NCBI RefSeq assembly: GCF_023702635.1
Contig: NZ_CP098455.1
Span: 1,550,001 to 1,614,000 of the forward strand
Direction of reading: 5' to 3'
DNA length: 64,000 nt
Source: Spongiibacter taiwanensis
Lineage (GTDB): Bacteria > Pseudomonadota > Gammaproteobacteria > Pseudomonadales > Spongiibacteraceae
Positions 47,781 through 58,778 of this stretch are shown here, in pieces. The first letter of the stretch is position 1. Each line of letters begins with the position of its first letter. The translations under genes and the position numbers were made by a program. The notes under the pieces were generated by a model. The model worked only from the letters and a program-made list of their open reading frames with translations. It had not been told where the DNA came from and made no database searches.

Positions 47781-48158
47781 ATGATGAATAAGCCCGGCCG
47801 CTCAGGCCTATCACGACTCATCGCCGCCAGCACTTATTCCTGGAGGGGGCTGCGAGCCGCCTGGCGCTATGAAGAGGCCTTTCGCCAGGAGGCGACCTTC
47901 GCCCTCATCCTGCTGCCTGCCGCTTTCTGGCTCGGCGAAGACGCGACTCAGCGTGGTCTGCTCATCTTCAGCGTGGCCCTGCTGGTGGTTGTCGAGCTGA
48001 TCAACTCCGCTATCGAGGCCGCCATCGACCGCATTGGTAGCGAGCGCCATCCGCTCTCAGGCCAGGCAAAAGACATTGGCTCGGCGGCGGTTATGGTGAG
48101 CCTGCTGCTGTGCCTGGTGGTCTGGGGCCTGGTCATTTTCGAAAGATTGACCCAGTAG
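47781..48158 (+). CDS. dgkA: Diacylglycerol kinase
   Basis: The 125-residue product fits the small trimeric membrane kinase. It has a basic start, EEAFRQEATFALI with the first catalytic Glu region, three membrane helices, and the signature INSAIEAAIDRIGSERHPLSGQAKDIGSAAV. It recycles diacylglycerol released by membrane-derived sugar synthesis to phosphatidic acid. The start could be the next ATG. It is divergent from the lipid A acyltransferase gene. Confidence 0.95.
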   Translation: MMNKPGRSGLSRLIAASTYSWRGLRAAWRYEEAFRQEATFALILLPAAFWLGEDATQRGLLIFSVALLVVVELINSAIEAAIDRIGSERHPLSGQAKDIGSAAVMVSLLLCLVVWGLVIFERLTQ

Positions 48159-48201
48159 GCGGCCCCATCGCCAGAAAACCGGACTTTTCCCCCGAACAGT
48201 C

Positions 48202-48230
48202 TTGACATCATCCCGGCAAAGCTGAATAAT
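48202..48230 (+). promoter_or_regulatory. Sigma-70 type promoter of rpsT
   Basis: TTGACA at 48202-48207 and AATAAT at 48225-48230 are 17 bases apart, a near-consensus vegetative promoter. It lies 44 bases before the rpsT start, as expected for a highly expressed ribosomal gene. Confidence 0.8.
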
Positions 48231-48273
48231 CCCCGCCCTAAATTTCAGAGCCAGTTTTCGAGGAGTAAGAAGC

Positions 48274-48540
48274 GTGGCGAATTCCCCCCAAGCAAAGAAG
48301 CGCGCACGTCAGGCGGAAAAAAGTCGCACGCACAACGCCAGCCTGCGCTCCATGGTTCGCACCTACCTGAAGAAGGTAGTTGCTGCAATTGAGTCCGGCG
48401 ACCAGGAAGCGGCAAAGGCGGCATATGGCGCAGCCATTCCCGTACTTGACCGCATGGCAGACAAGGGCATCTTTCACAAGAACAAGGCTGCTCGGCACAA
48501 GAGCCGCCTGAATGCCCGCATCAAGGCCATGGCCGCGTAA
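48274..48540 (+). CDS. rpsT: 30S ribosomal protein S20
   Basis: The 88-residue basic protein ([55 protein letters not shown]) is S20. It starts at GTG with GGAG seven bases upstream; rpsT in enterobacteria also uses a non-ATG start. A strong terminator follows. Confidence 0.98.
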   Translation: MANSPQAKKRARQAEKSRTHNASLRSMVRTYLKKVVAAIESGDQEAAKAAYGAAIPVLDRMADKGIFHKNKAARHKSRLNARIKAMAA

Positions 48541-48560
48541 GCGATCAGCCTGATGTAAAA

Positions 48561-48585
48561 AAACCCGCTTAGGCGGGTTTTTTTT
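48561..48585 (+). terminator. Rho-independent terminator of rpsT
   Basis: AAACCCGC and GCGGGTTT form an 8-bp stem with a TTAG loop, followed by a T tract. Confidence 0.93.
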
Positions 48586-48714
48586 CGTCCCTACGACACA
48601 AATATAGTCACAACCACGGATACATTCCCACCCCACCCTCTTGCTTAATGCATAGTTGGCCACCAAAAGGCGCCACGACCGACGCACAGCGTCAAGACAC
48701 AAGTGGGTGAACAC

Positions 48715-49989
48715 ATGACCGACAAGCCTCGCCTTTCTCGCCGCTCGCTTTTGAAGGCCTCTGCCGCGGCAGCGACCCATGTCGCCTTAAGCATCAATGC
48801 GCCCTTTGTGCGCGCGAACAAACGACCAACCCTCCGCGTGCTCGGCACCCACGTGACCCTGCAGGAGGAAATTCGTCAGCGGGCACAACGAGAGCTGGAT
48901 ATCGACATCATCTTTACACCCGGCGGCAGCTCAGAAGTCTTACAGAAAGCATCCGCAGCACCCGAGTCATTTGACCTCTACGAACAATGGTCCGACAGCA
49001 TCAATGTGCTGTGGCGGGCCGAGGCGATCCAGGGAATCGACACCGACCGGCTCGATTACTGGAATGAAATCAATAATCTAAGTAAAACCGGCTACATTAC
49101 ACCCAACGCAAAAATCGGCGCCGGAGACGCGCCGCATACCCTGCTCTACCTGCAGGCTGATGGCACCCTGGGAGCGAACCCGGGCCCGCAAATCAGCTTC
49201 CTTCCCTATGTGCACAACACGGATTCATTTGGTTATGACACGCGCCACATCGCCAGAGGCACCCCCTATCAATCAGAGAGCTGGGGCTGGCTACTCGACG
49301 ATGCCTACCGCGGGCGGGTAGCGCTGGTCAACGCGCCCACGATCGGCATCTTCGATGCCGCACTGGCGGCCCAGGCAAAAGGGCTGATGCAATTTAACGA
49401 TATTGGCAATATGAGTCGGGCTGAAATAGATCAGCTGTTCAATATTCTGATCGAGCTGAAACAAAAAGGGCATTTTTGCGGCCTGTGGAACTCGGTACCG
49501 GAATCGGTCAAGTTTTTTTCGGAGGGGCGCGCCGTCATCTCCAGCATGTTCTCCCCGGCGGTTTCTGCGCTAAACGGGCAAAACCTTCCCGTCATTTATG
49601 CCGCGCCCCGGGAGGGGTACCGAGCATGGCATGGGGTCATGTGCCTGTCCGCCAATGCCGAGGGGCATACCAAAGATGCCGCCTACAAGTTCATGAATTG
49701 GTGGCTATCTGGCTGGCCAGGCGCCTTCATTGCGCGACAGGGCTACTACATCTCCAACCCCCAGCGCGCCCGCCTTCACCTGTCCCCCGACGAGTGGCGC
49801 TATTGGTATGCCGGTGAGGAAACCTCAACCAACTTGCTTAACACCAAGGGCAACGTCGCAGTGAGAGCTGGCGCGGTACGCAGCGGCGGCTCGTACGAAA
49901 ATCGCTTCAGCAATGTTGCAGTCTGGAACACAGTGATGGACAACTACGAATACAGCCTCCCTCGCTGGCACGAATTCCTGCTCTCTTAA
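48715..49989 (+). CDS. Tat-exported ABC-type substrate-binding protein (PotD-like)
   Basis: From the ATG (a GTG four codons upstream is possible) the product is 424 residues. It has a twin-arginine signal RLSRRSLLKASAAAATHVALS ending near FVRA. The mature part is a type II periplasmic binding protein resembling extracellular solute-binding proteins of the spermidine/putrescine or iron group (SDSINVLWRAEAIQGIDTDRL, FLPYVHNTDSFGYD, WLLDDAYRGRVALV). No ABC permease or ATPase gene is nearby. The next gene, 67 bases on, encodes a sensor kinase, so this may act as the ligand sensor for that kinase. Confidence 0.8.
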   Translation: MTDKPRLSRRSLLKASAAAATHVALSINAPFVRANKRPTLRVLGTHVTLQEEIRQRAQRELDIDIIFTPGGSSEVLQKASAAPESFDLYEQWSDSINVLWRAEAIQGIDTDRLDYWNEINNLSKTGYITPNAKIGAGDAPHTLLYLQADGTLGANPGPQISFLPYVHNTDSFGYDTRHIARGTPYQSESWGWLLDDAYRGRVALVNAPTIGIFDAALAAQAKGLMQFNDIGNMSRAEIDQLFNILIELKQKGHFCGLWNSVPESVKFFSEGRAVISSMFSPAVSALNGQNLPVIYAAPREGYRAWHGVMCLSANAEGHTKDAAYKFMNWWLSGWPGAFIARQGYYISNPQRARLHLSPDEWRYWYAGEETSTNLLNTKGNVAVRAGAVRSGGSYENRFSNVAVWNTVMDNYEYSLPRWHEFLLS

Positions 49990-50056
49990 CCAGGGCCGCG
50001 TCACACAGCATTCACAACACACCCTTGTCGACACAAACCGCGGAGGCGAAACGGCA

Positions 50057-51889
50057 ATGTTCAGGCTCTTAGCCAACCTTCCGATCAGAAGCCAAATACT
50101 TCTCGGCTTTTCGCCCGTATTTATTACTCTCATTCTCTTGAGCGCCCTGAGCGCAGTCGGCGTCAAACAGCTACAGGACCAGCTCGACACACTCAAGCAA
50201 GCAAACGCACAGCGCCTGGACTTTCTCGAAATCAATCGCAATATCCTCGAGCTACAACGCCTTGCACTGGTTTACTCCTCGGTCGGCTACAGTGGTGTTC
50301 TCCACAAAATTCAACGCCTGGAGCAGCAAATCAGCAATGAGCTACAGCTGGCCTCGGACCTGACAGCAGGCAGTGAGCTGATCGCCGAGCGCCTGGCGAG
50401 CATGACCGCCGCCTACAATGAATATACCCAGCTCTTTCGTCAGTCTGTCGATACCCAGAAGAAACTGAAATCGACCCTGGAAACCGACATTGAAACGCTA
50501 CACAACGCGGCAGTTAGCTCTCTGGTGGCATTGAGCGAACAGGTGAGCACATCGAATCAGGGCGCCCTGCTCAGCAGCCTACACGCCATGCAACTGGATT
50601 TACTTAAAATTTACGCGAACGCCAAAATCATCAGCACCTCCACCCACATTGCTGCCTTTGAGGACAGCCTCGGCCTGCTTCGCTCCGTGCAATCCAGGGT
50701 CGAGCGGCTTACCCGCACCGGGAACAGCACCAATGCCGGCGCAACGCTGGAGGCGCTTAGGCTCACCCTGGCAGGGTACAACGAGGCGCTACGGAAATTG
50801 CTAATCAACCGCAGCGCCTATTTGCAGCTGATCAATGTTGTGTTGGCCGGCAAAAATGTGCAGATCAATCAGCTCTCTGGCGAGCTGGACAACTTGGTGG
50901 AAGTCCACACCAACACCCTGAGGGACGATATTGCCGCCAAAATGAAAAAATCCGGTCAACTGCTCTACCTGTTTGCCGGCCTGGCGGTCATTGCCGGCCT
51001 GACCGGATCCATCTTTATTGCGAATGGCATCGCCAACCCCGTAAAAGCCATGACCAGAACGCTTTCCCGCCTGGCCGGGGGTGAAGCCAACATTAAAATT
51101 CCCGCCCAGCAACGGCGGGATGAGGTCGGCGATATGGCGAAGGCGGCCAACGAATTCAAACTGATGGCCCAAGACCTGGAGAATCAAACTGAAGAACTTG
51201 AGGAGTTTGCCTACCGGACCTCCCACGATCTCCGCTCGCCCCTGGTTGCCTCGCTGAGTTTGCTGGACATCGTCGACCACAGCATCAGCCAGAACCAGCC
51301 CGAGCAAGCCAAGCAGGCGCTGAATTTTGCGAAAGACTCACTCACCAAGCTGGAAAAGCTTGTGCGCGATATCCTGGCATTGTCACGCGCCAAAAATGCC
51401 CCGGAAGCCCTCAGTGATATCGACCTTGGCACACTTGTCGACGACGCGCTGGCAAAGGTCGCACACATGGAAAACGCGCAACGGCTGCGCGTTACCAGCC
51501 AAATTTCCCCCGATATCGCCCTGCGGAGCCGCGCCAGCCGGATCACGCTAATCGTCGAAAACCTGATATCCAACGCCATAAAGTACCAAGACCTGGAGAA
51601 AAGCGACTCCTATTTAACGATCCGGGGGCAACAGCAAGGGGAGTGGATAACACTGGAGATAGAAGACAACGGCCTGGGCATCCCCAGCGAACATCGCCAT
51701 CAAATGTTTTCTATGTTTAAACGCTTTCACCCCGAGGCCTCCTTTGGCAGCGGCCTCGGCTTGTACATGGTGAAAAAAAGTGCACACATCATTCACGCGG
51801 AGGTGGAGTACCAACCTCTGCAACAGGGCACGCTCTTCCGGCTAACACTGCCGGCAGAGCCACCCCACCAGGCATTAAAAGCCGCCTAG
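50057..51889 (+). CDS. Orphan sensor histidine kinase with long helical periplasmic domain
   Basis: The 610-residue product has a membrane helix at about 15-36, a periplasmic region of some 265 residues that is almost all helix-forming with heptad-like Leu/Gln spacing, and a second helix at about 302-324. A HAMP domain ([20 protein letters not shown]) follows, then the H-box [15 protein letters not shown] with His390, and the ATPase domain with [32 protein letters not shown]. There is no receiver domain and no adjacent response-regulator gene. Pairing with a binding-protein gene resembles the TorT/TorS arrangement. Its stop codon overlaps that of proB. Confidence 0.86.
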   Translation: MFRLLANLPIRSQILLGFSPVFITLILLSALSAVGVKQLQDQLDTLKQANAQRLDFLEINRNILELQRLALVYSSVGYSGVLHKIQRLEQQISNELQLASDLTAGSELIAERLASMTAAYNEYTQLFRQSVDTQKKLKSTLETDIETLHNAAVSSLVALSEQVSTSNQGALLSSLHAMQLDLLKIYANAKIISTSTHIAAFEDSLGLLRSVQSRVERLTRTGNSTNAGATLEALRLTLAGYNEALRKLLINRSAYLQLINVVLAGKNVQINQLSGELDNLVEVHTNTLRDDIAAKMKKSGQLLYLFAGLAVIAGLTGSIFIANGIANPVKAMTRTLSRLAGGEANIKIPAQQRRDEVGDMAKAANEFKLMAQDLENQTEELEEFAYRTSHDLRSPLVASLSLLDIVDHSISQNQPEQAKQALNFAKDSLTKLEKLVRDILALSRAKNAPEALSDIDLGTLVDDALAKVAHMENAQRLRVTSQISPDIALRSRASRITLIVENLISNAIKYQDLEKSDSYLTIRGQQQGEWITLEIEDNGLGIPSEHRHQMFSMFKRFHPEASFGSGLGLYMVKKSAHIIHAEVEYQPLQQGTLFRLTLPAEPPHQALKAA

Positions 51890-53013
51890 AGCACCACCAG
51901 ATTATCCCGGTGAATCAGCTCTGGCTCACCTAAATACCCTAGCGCGTCGAGAATCTTATGGCTGGGAAGGCGTTGAATTTTGCGGGCTTCGGCGGCGCTG
52001 TAGTTGACCAACCCCCGCGCCACCTCGGCGCCGTTAGCATCCAGGCAGGCCACCAGGTCACCCCGGCGAAATTCTCCCGTCACCCCCGTTACCCCGACCG
52101 GCAGCAAACTGCGTCCCTTTTGCCGAAGAACCTGCACCGCGCCGTCATCTAATAGCAAAGCACCGCGCAACTGGAGCTGGCCCGCCAGCCACTTCTTGCG
52201 CGCGGCGATTGGAGGCTGCCGGGAGAGCAGCAAGGTACCCAGCAACTCGCCGGCAAACACTCGCTCTATCGCTCGCTCCTCTCGGCCTCCGGCAATCACC
52301 GTGTCCGCCCCGGAGCGCGACGCCAGCCGGGCGGCGCGCAGCTTGGTGAGCATGCCACCACGGCCAAGGCTGCCAGCACTTCCACCCACCATCGCATCGA
52401 GGGCGCGATCATCGACCTCGGCCTCAGCAATCAGCTCCGCATCAGGGTTTGCCCGGGGGTCGCTGGCGAAAAGGCCTCGCTGATCAGTCAGAATCAACAG
52501 CGCATCGGCGTCGATCAGGTTGGCCACGAGGGCAGCCAAGGTGTCGTTGTCGCCAAACCGAATTTCGTCGGTCACCACCGTGTCATTTTCGTTGACCACG
52601 GGGACCACCCCCAATTCCAGCAAAGTAAGCAGGGTATTACGCGCGTTGAGGTAGCGGTCCCGGGCGGAAATATCATCATGCCCCAACAGAATCTGGGCGG
52701 TTTGCAACCCATATCGACTGAAGCGGGTTTCGTAGGCGTGAACCAGCCCCATTTGCCCCACCGCCGCCGCGGCCTGCAGCTTGTGCAGGTCGTCGGGCCG
52801 CTGCTTCCAACCCAGCCGGGTCATGCCTTCAGCCACCGCACCCGAGGAGACCAAAACCACTTCGCGCCCCTGCTGCCTGAGCAAGGCCAACTGGGCGACC
52901 CAATCGTCAAGATTGTCGGCAGCCAGACCGCGGCCATCATTGGTCAGCAAAGCCGACCCGATTTTGACCACCACCCGACGGGCATTTCGCAACAACAGCC
53001 TATTTTCAGACAC
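51886..53013 (-). CDS. proB: Glutamate 5-kinase
   Basis: The 375-residue product has the amino-acid kinase domain ([75 protein letters not shown]) and a C-terminal PUA domain from about residue 280. It phosphorylates glutamate in the first step of proline synthesis. It follows obg by 11 bases, the usual order in gammaproteobacteria. Its stop TAG shares the CTAG with the stop of the convergent sensor kinase gene. Confidence 0.96.
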   Translation of the reverse strand: MSENRLLLRNARRVVVKIGSALLTNDGRGLAADNLDDWVAQLALLRQQGREVVLVSSGAVAEGMTRLGWKQRPDDLHKLQAAAAVGQMGLVHAYETRFSRYGLQTAQILLGHDDISARDRYLNARNTLLTLLELGVVPVVNENDTVVTDEIRFGDNDTLAALVANLIDADALLILTDQRGLFASDPRANPDAELIAEAEVDDRALDAMVGGSAGSLGRGGMLTKLRAARLASRSGADTVIAGGREERAIERVFAGELLGTLLLSRQPPIAARKKWLAGQLQLRGALLLDDGAVQVLRQKGRSLLPVGVTGVTGEFRRGDLVACLDANGAEVARGLVNYSAAEARKIQRLPSHKILDALGYLGEPELIHRDNLVVL

Positions 53014-53024
53014 TGGCAGATACC

Positions 53025-54410
<1,386 letters not shown>

Positions 54411-54422
54411 CTCCCATCCATA

Positions 54423-54452
54423 CAAAAAAGCCCCGTCAACTGACGAGGCTTT
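54423..54452 (-). terminator. Terminator downstream of rpmA
   Basis: On the minus strand AAAGCCTCGTCA and TGACGGGGCTTT pair with one G-T mismatch, followed by a T tract. It lies 19 bases after the rpmA stop and before the repeat element. Confidence 0.85.
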
Positions 54453-54470
54453 CGGACTGCGCCGTTAAGC

Positions 54471-54728
54471 TTAGGCAGCGACGATGCTGACGTACTTGCG
54501 GTTTTTCGGGCCCTTCACTTCGAACTTCACCACACCTTCCGCTTTGGCGAACAGCGTGTGGTCAGTGCCACAACCCACGTTCTCACCCGCGTGGAACTTG
54601 GTGCCGCGCTGACGGACAATAATGCTGCCCGCCGTCACAGTTTGGCCGCCATAGCGCTTCACACCAAGGCGTTTACTTTCGGAATCGCGTCCGTTACGGG
54701 TACTACCACCAGCTTTTTTGTGAGCCAT
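54471..54728 (-). CDS. rpmA: 50S ribosomal protein L27
   Basis: The 85-residue product starts [22 protein letters not shown] and contains [27 protein letters not shown], the L27 signature. It is co-transcribed with rplU, 18 bases upstream. L27 contacts the peptidyl-transferase centre. Confidence 0.98.
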   Translation of the reverse strand: MAHKKAGGSTRNGRDSESKRLGVKRYGGQTVTAGSIIVRQRGTKFHAGENVGCGTDHTLFAKAEGVVKFEVKGPKNRKYVSIVAA

Positions 54729-54746
54729 TAGAGTTTCTCCTAATCC

Positions 54747-55058
54747 TTAGCCGCTGATACCAGTGATTTTCACTTCGGTGAACCACTGACGATGACCAGC
54801 CTGCTTCATGCTGTGCTTACGACGGCGAAACTTAACAATTTTCACCTTGGCGTGGCGACCTTGAGAAACCACCTCGGCCGTCACTTTGCCGCCCTCTACA
54901 TAGGGAGCGCCAACTTTCAATTCTTCACCAGCTTTAACCAGCAGAACCTTATCGAAGGTTACGCTTTCGCCGGTAGCGACTTCCAGCTTTTCCAGCTTGA
55001 GGGTTTCACCCTCAACCACGCGGTGCTGTTTACCGCCACTTTCAATTACTGCGTACAT
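54747..55058 (-). CDS. rplU: 50S ribosomal protein L21
   Basis: From the ATG of [20 protein letters not shown] the 103-residue product matches L21 in length and motifs ([20 protein letters not shown]). The upstream in-frame extension is leader sequence. It is divergent from ispB, as in related genomes. Confidence 0.98.
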   Translation of the reverse strand: MYAVIESGGKQHRVVEGETLKLEKLEVATGESVTFDKVLLVKAGEELKVGAPYVEGGKVTAEVVSQGRHAKVKIVKFRRRKHSMKQAGHRQWFTEVKITGISG

Positions 55059-55284
55059 GGGCAATTTCTCCAAGAGCCTGCTTGCAATGCAAATCGTTGT
55101 TGGGACTGACGTGGCCGGAGCCACCCAGAACAAGTCCAGGCACCGCACCGCACCGAGTATCGGGCGTGCGGATTTGCTTCAGGGGCGCGAATTGTACGCA
55201 GAATCGCCAACGTAAACAATAGCCACCAAGGCAGAAGTGCTAAAAACTCACCATCCCTTGACAGCCCCGGGTGGCGCTCATACG

Positions 55285-56286
55285 ATGCCAGCCGACTCCG
55301 CCAGACCATTCCAACCAGTGAAGATGCAGCAAATCCGGCAAGTCGTCGCCAGCGAATTTGACGCGGTAAACGACTTTATCATCGACCAGCTCCACTCCAA
55401 CGTTCCCCTGGTTGAGAATATCGGGCATTACATCGTTGATGCTGGCGGCAAACGCCTGCGCCCTCTGCTCAGCCTGTTGAGCGCTGGCACCATTGGCGAG
55501 ATCACCCAACATCACATCAAGCTGGCGTCGGTCATCGAGTTTATTCACACCGCCACGTTGCTGCACGACGATGTGGTGGACCTGTCAGACCTGCGCCGGG
55601 GCCGCCCCACCGCAAATGCCAACTGGGGCAATGCACCCAGCGTACTGGTGGGAGATTTCCTGTACTCCCGGGCCTTCCAGATTCTGGTGGATATCGGCAA
55701 TATGCCGCTGATGGGCCTGCTGTCGAGCACCACCAATACGGTTGCAGAGGGCGAAGTCCTGCAGCTCACCCGAGCTGGCCAAGCCGATACCGACGAAGCC
55801 ACTTACTACTCGGTGATCCGCAGTAAAACCGCCGTGCTTTTTGCCGCCGCCTGCAGTGGTGCCGCCATTCTCAGCAATCAGAATGACGCAACCCGCAGCG
55901 CCCTGCACAGTTACGGCATGAATTTGGGTATCGCCTTTCAGTTGGTCGATGACGTACTGGATTACGCCGGCAACCCCGAAGAAACCGGCAAAAACATCGG
56001 TGATGACCTGGCCGAAGGCAAACCGACACTGCCACTGATCTTTGTGATGCAAAATGGCAAGCCCTCAGATGCAGATCGGGTGCGCCAGGCAATTACCGAA
56101 AAATCAGCTGCCCACCTCGACAGCATCGTAACCGCGGTCGCCGACAGCGGCGCACTGCAATACTGCCGAGATGCCGCCCAGACCTACTCCAATGCGGCCA
56201 TCGCAGCCATTAGCGAGCTGAAAGACAACCATTACAAATCGGCTTTGACTGCGCTGGCTGACATCGCACTGGGCAGAAATAGCTAG
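55285..56286 (+). CDS. ispB: Octaprenyl (polyprenyl) diphosphate synthase
   Basis: The roughly 333-residue product has both aspartate-rich substrate motifs, LLHDDVVDLSD and QLVDDVLDYAG, and the DAGGKRLRPLLSLLSAG and RSKTAVLFAAACSGAA regions matching IspB. It extends farnesyl diphosphate with isopentenyl units to give the ubiquinone side chain. A later ATG at 55324 gives 320 residues, nearer the E. coli length, so the start is uncertain. Confidence 0.95.
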   Translation: MPADSARPFQPVKMQQIRQVVASEFDAVNDFIIDQLHSNVPLVENIGHYIVDAGGKRLRPLLSLLSAGTIGEITQHHIKLASVIEFIHTATLLHDDVVDLSDLRRGRPTANANWGNAPSVLVGDFLYSRAFQILVDIGNMPLMGLLSSTTNTVAEGEVLQLTRAGQADTDEATYYSVIRSKTAVLFAAACSGAAILSNQNDATRSALHSYGMNLGIAFQLVDDVLDYAGNPEETGKNIGDDLAEGKPTLPLIFVMQNGKPSDADRVRQAITEKSAAHLDSIVTAVADSGALQYCRDAAQTYSNAAIAAISELKDNHYKSALTALADIALGRNS

Positions 56287-56471
56287 CGCCAAATCAATCC
56301 TCCCCCTGCCCCACCTGAATTACCGACCACCTCTTCAGCAGGCATGTCGGAGGTTGCAGGTAAGATTTATCCCTCCCCCGCCTGACGGCAACTCACTAAA
56401 AACGGTAAACTTTTTGCATTACTCTGCAGGACGCTCGCAGCAAACCGCCACTACACTAACAGGATGATATT

Positions 56472-58112
56472 GTGACTCAGGACGGCAACCAAGCACCCCT
56501 TAACCATTCCCAAGCCTGGCAGGGCCTAGATCAACTCGCCAAGGACGCGGCTGCGATTTCGCTCAGCAGTCGCTTTGCATCTGACCCCGAGCGCGCCCAG
56601 CGCTTCAGCGGCGAGGTTGGCAACCTGTTTGTCGATTACTCCAAGCACCACCTCGATAGCCACATTTTAGACACCCTCTGCGCACTGGCAGAGGCAGGCG
56701 GACTGGCGAGCAAATTAGCTGCACTGCGCCAGGGCGCGCCGGTAAACAACACCGAGGACCGCAAAGCCTGCTACCCAACCTTGCGCCGCTGGGGCAAAGA
56801 GCACGCCAGCGGCGACCCGGCCATCGACACCATGTACCAGACCATGCAGCGCCTGGTCACCGAGGTGCATTCCGGCACTCGCCGAGGCGCCACTGGCAAA
56901 GCCTTCACCGACGTGGTGAACATTGGGATCGGCGGCTCTGACTTTGGCCCGCGCTTACTGTGTGACGCGCTGTCCAATCACGGTAGCAGCAAGCTCAAAC
57001 CCCACTTTGCAGCCAACATTGACCCCAGCGTGATCACCGACATTCTCGGCGTGATCCCCGCAGAAACCACCCTGTTTCTGGTCGCCTCCAAGAGCTTTGG
57101 CACCCAGGAAACCCGCGCCAATGCCGAGGCAGCGATGCACTGGCTCCGCGAAACTTTAGGCCAAGAGGACATATCAGCCCACTTTATGGCGGTCACCTCC
57201 AAACCCGAAGCAGCCGCCCGCTTTGGCATCACCCCCGACCAGATACTCGCCGTGCCCGAGTGGGTCGGCGGGCGTTTCTCGGTGTGGTCAGGGTTTGGTT
57301 TGGCCGTGGCGCTCAGCTATGGTATGCCCGCCTTTGAGGCCTTCCTTGAAGGGGGCTACGCCGTAGACCAATACGTCGCAGAGACGCCAATGGCGGAAAA
57401 CATTCCGCTGCTGCTGGGGCTGCTTGATGTCTGGTACCGAAACTTTTGGGGCTACACTTCCCACGCGATCCTGCCCTACGAGCACCGACTGGGCCTGCTG
57501 CCCACGTATTTGCAGCAGCTGTTTATGGAAAGTGCTGGCAAGTCCGTTGACCAAGATGGCAATCGCCTGGGCTTCGGGACCGGCAATGTCATCTGGGGCA
57601 CCGAGGGCACCAATGGCCAACACTCATTCCATCAACTGCTGCATCAGGGCGGCGACGCCATTCCCTGTGACTTCATCGCCGCGCTGACGTCTTACAACCC
57701 TATCGGCGATCAACATCAGGCCCTTCTCGCCAACTGCTTTGGTCAGAGCCTGGTGTTAATGAGCGGCCAGTCGTCCGCCGAAATTGAAGCCGACTTACTT
57801 GCCCAGGGCAGCCCCGCCGATGAGGCTGCCAGCCTGGCCCGCCATAAGGCCATGCTGGGAAATCGCCCCAGCACCACCATTCTGATGGATAAACTTTCTC
57901 CTGCCGCCTTGGGCAGCCTGATTGCGCTTTATGAGTATCGCCTTATCGCGGCCAGCTTCACCTGGAATATCAACCCCTTTGACCAGTGGGGCGTGGAGAG
58001 AGGGAAGCAAATCAGCCAACTACTGATGGCCGGCCTTGCCAATGGCGAAGCCGACAACGTTGACAGCTCGACGGCCCAGTTGCTGGCCCGTTATGCGAAG
58101 GCGCAGAAGTAG
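56472..58112 (+). CDS. pgi: Glucose-6-phosphate isomerase
   Basis: The 546-residue product starts at GTG and matches Pgi throughout. It has VVNIGIGGSDFGPRLLCDAL, the sugar-phosphate SKSFGTQETRANAEAAMHW, GGRFSVWSGFGLAVAL, the catalytic GTEGTNGQHSFHQLLHQG region and FDQWGVERGKQIS near the end. It interconverts glucose-6-P and fructose-6-P, feeding the nucleotide-sugar genes downstream. The stop codon TAG merges directly into the GACGCTG tandem array. Confidence 0.97.
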   Translation: MTQDGNQAPLNHSQAWQGLDQLAKDAAAISLSSRFASDPERAQRFSGEVGNLFVDYSKHHLDSHILDTLCALAEAGGLASKLAALRQGAPVNNTEDRKACYPTLRRWGKEHASGDPAIDTMYQTMQRLVTEVHSGTRRGATGKAFTDVVNIGIGGSDFGPRLLCDALSNHGSSKLKPHFAANIDPSVITDILGVIPAETTLFLVASKSFGTQETRANAEAAMHWLRETLGQEDISAHFMAVTSKPEAAARFGITPDQILAVPEWVGGRFSVWSGFGLAVALSYGMPAFEAFLEGGYAVDQYVAETPMAENIPLLLGLLDVWYRNFWGYTSHAILPYEHRLGLLPTYLQQLFMESAGKSVDQDGNRLGFGTGNVIWGTEGTNGQHSFHQLLHQGGDAIPCDFIAALTSYNPIGDQHQALLANCFGQSLVLMSGQSSAEIEADLLAQGSPADEAASLARHKAMLGNRPSTTILMDKLSPAALGSLIALYEYRLIAASFTWNINPFDQWGVERGKQISQLLMAGLANGEADNVDSSTAQLLARYAKAQK

Positions 58113-58378
58113 ACGCTGGACGCTGGACGCTGGACGCTGGACGCTGGACGCTGGACGCTGGACGCTGGACGCTGGACGCTGGACGCTGGACGCTGGACGC
58201 TGGACGCTGGACGCTGGACGCTGGACGCTGGACGCTGGACGCTGGACGCTGGACGCTGGACGCTGGACGCTGGACGCTGGACGCTGGACGCTGGACGCTG
58301 GACGCTGGACGCTGGACGCTGGACGCTGGACGCTGGACGCTGGACGCTGGACGCTGGACGCTGGACGCTGGACGCTGG
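58112..58378. repeat. (GACGCTG)38 heptanucleotide tandem array
   Basis: Thirty-eight uninterrupted copies of the 7-base unit GACGCTG fill 267 bases with no seen mismatch, beginning at the last base of the pgi stop codon. Open frames through the array on both strands encode only repeated residues and are artefacts. Perfect identity suggests slippage-prone or recent expansion. Confidence 0.97.
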
Positions 58379-58453
58379 AAAAGCATGATTTGGCGCCTGC
58401 GCACGTCAAGCTTTTAGCGCACTTTAATTACGTCAACGCCGATCTCTATTCAT

Positions 58454-58540
58454 CGTCATCCCGGCCTCTGAGCCGGGGTCCAGTACCGCCCGGACTCAAA
58501 GACTGGATTCCGGATCGCAGACAGCGCGTCCGGAATGACG
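58454..58540. repeat. Dispersed intergenic repeat, copy 1
   Basis: This 87-base element has CGTCATCCCGG at one end and CCGGAATGACG at the other, inverted with one mismatch. It includes GAGCCGGGGTCCAGT and CTGGATTCCGGATCGCA. A diverged copy lies at 58594-58676. Between the repeats and the array, positions 58379-58453 hold nothing recognised. Confidence 0.8.
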
Positions 58541-58593
58541 GTTGCCTGGGATCTTCCGGTGGTGCCGCTGCAGACGTCCGACGTCAGGCCCAC

Positions 58594-58676
58594 TCCCCTC
58601 TCCGAGCCGGGGCCCAGTGACTCCCGAACTCAAAATTCGCTGGATTCCGGATCGCAAGAAACGCGTAAGGAACGAC
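58594..58676. repeat. Dispersed intergenic repeat, copy 2
   Basis: GAGCCGGGGCCCAGTGA and CTGGATTCCGGATCGCA recur in the same order as in copy 1, but the ends are degraded. Just before it (58573-58587) lies GACGTCCGACGTCAG, made of the same short motif as the arms of the element near 17.8 kb. Confidence 0.7.
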
Positions 58677-58721
58677 GCGGCCTCGATACGCAGAGATAGC
58701 ATCGCGCCAGACACCCAACTT

Positions 58722-58758
58722 CCAACAAAAAAGGCGCCAATGGCGCCTTTTTTGTTGG
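58722..58758. terminator. Bidirectional terminator downstream of cpsG
   Basis: An 18-bp perfect stem, CCAACAAAAAAGGCGCCA and its complement, sits around one central base. It is 20 bases after the cpsG stop and has T runs on both strands. Confidence 0.9.
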
Positions 58759-58778
58759 GTTGCAAGGTCATTGCCAGA

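Noticed and set aside
58012-58620. Open frames across the GACGCTG array on both strands
   Set aside because: A 7-base repeat without stops yields long periodic frames in any phase; no gene-like content outside the repeat.
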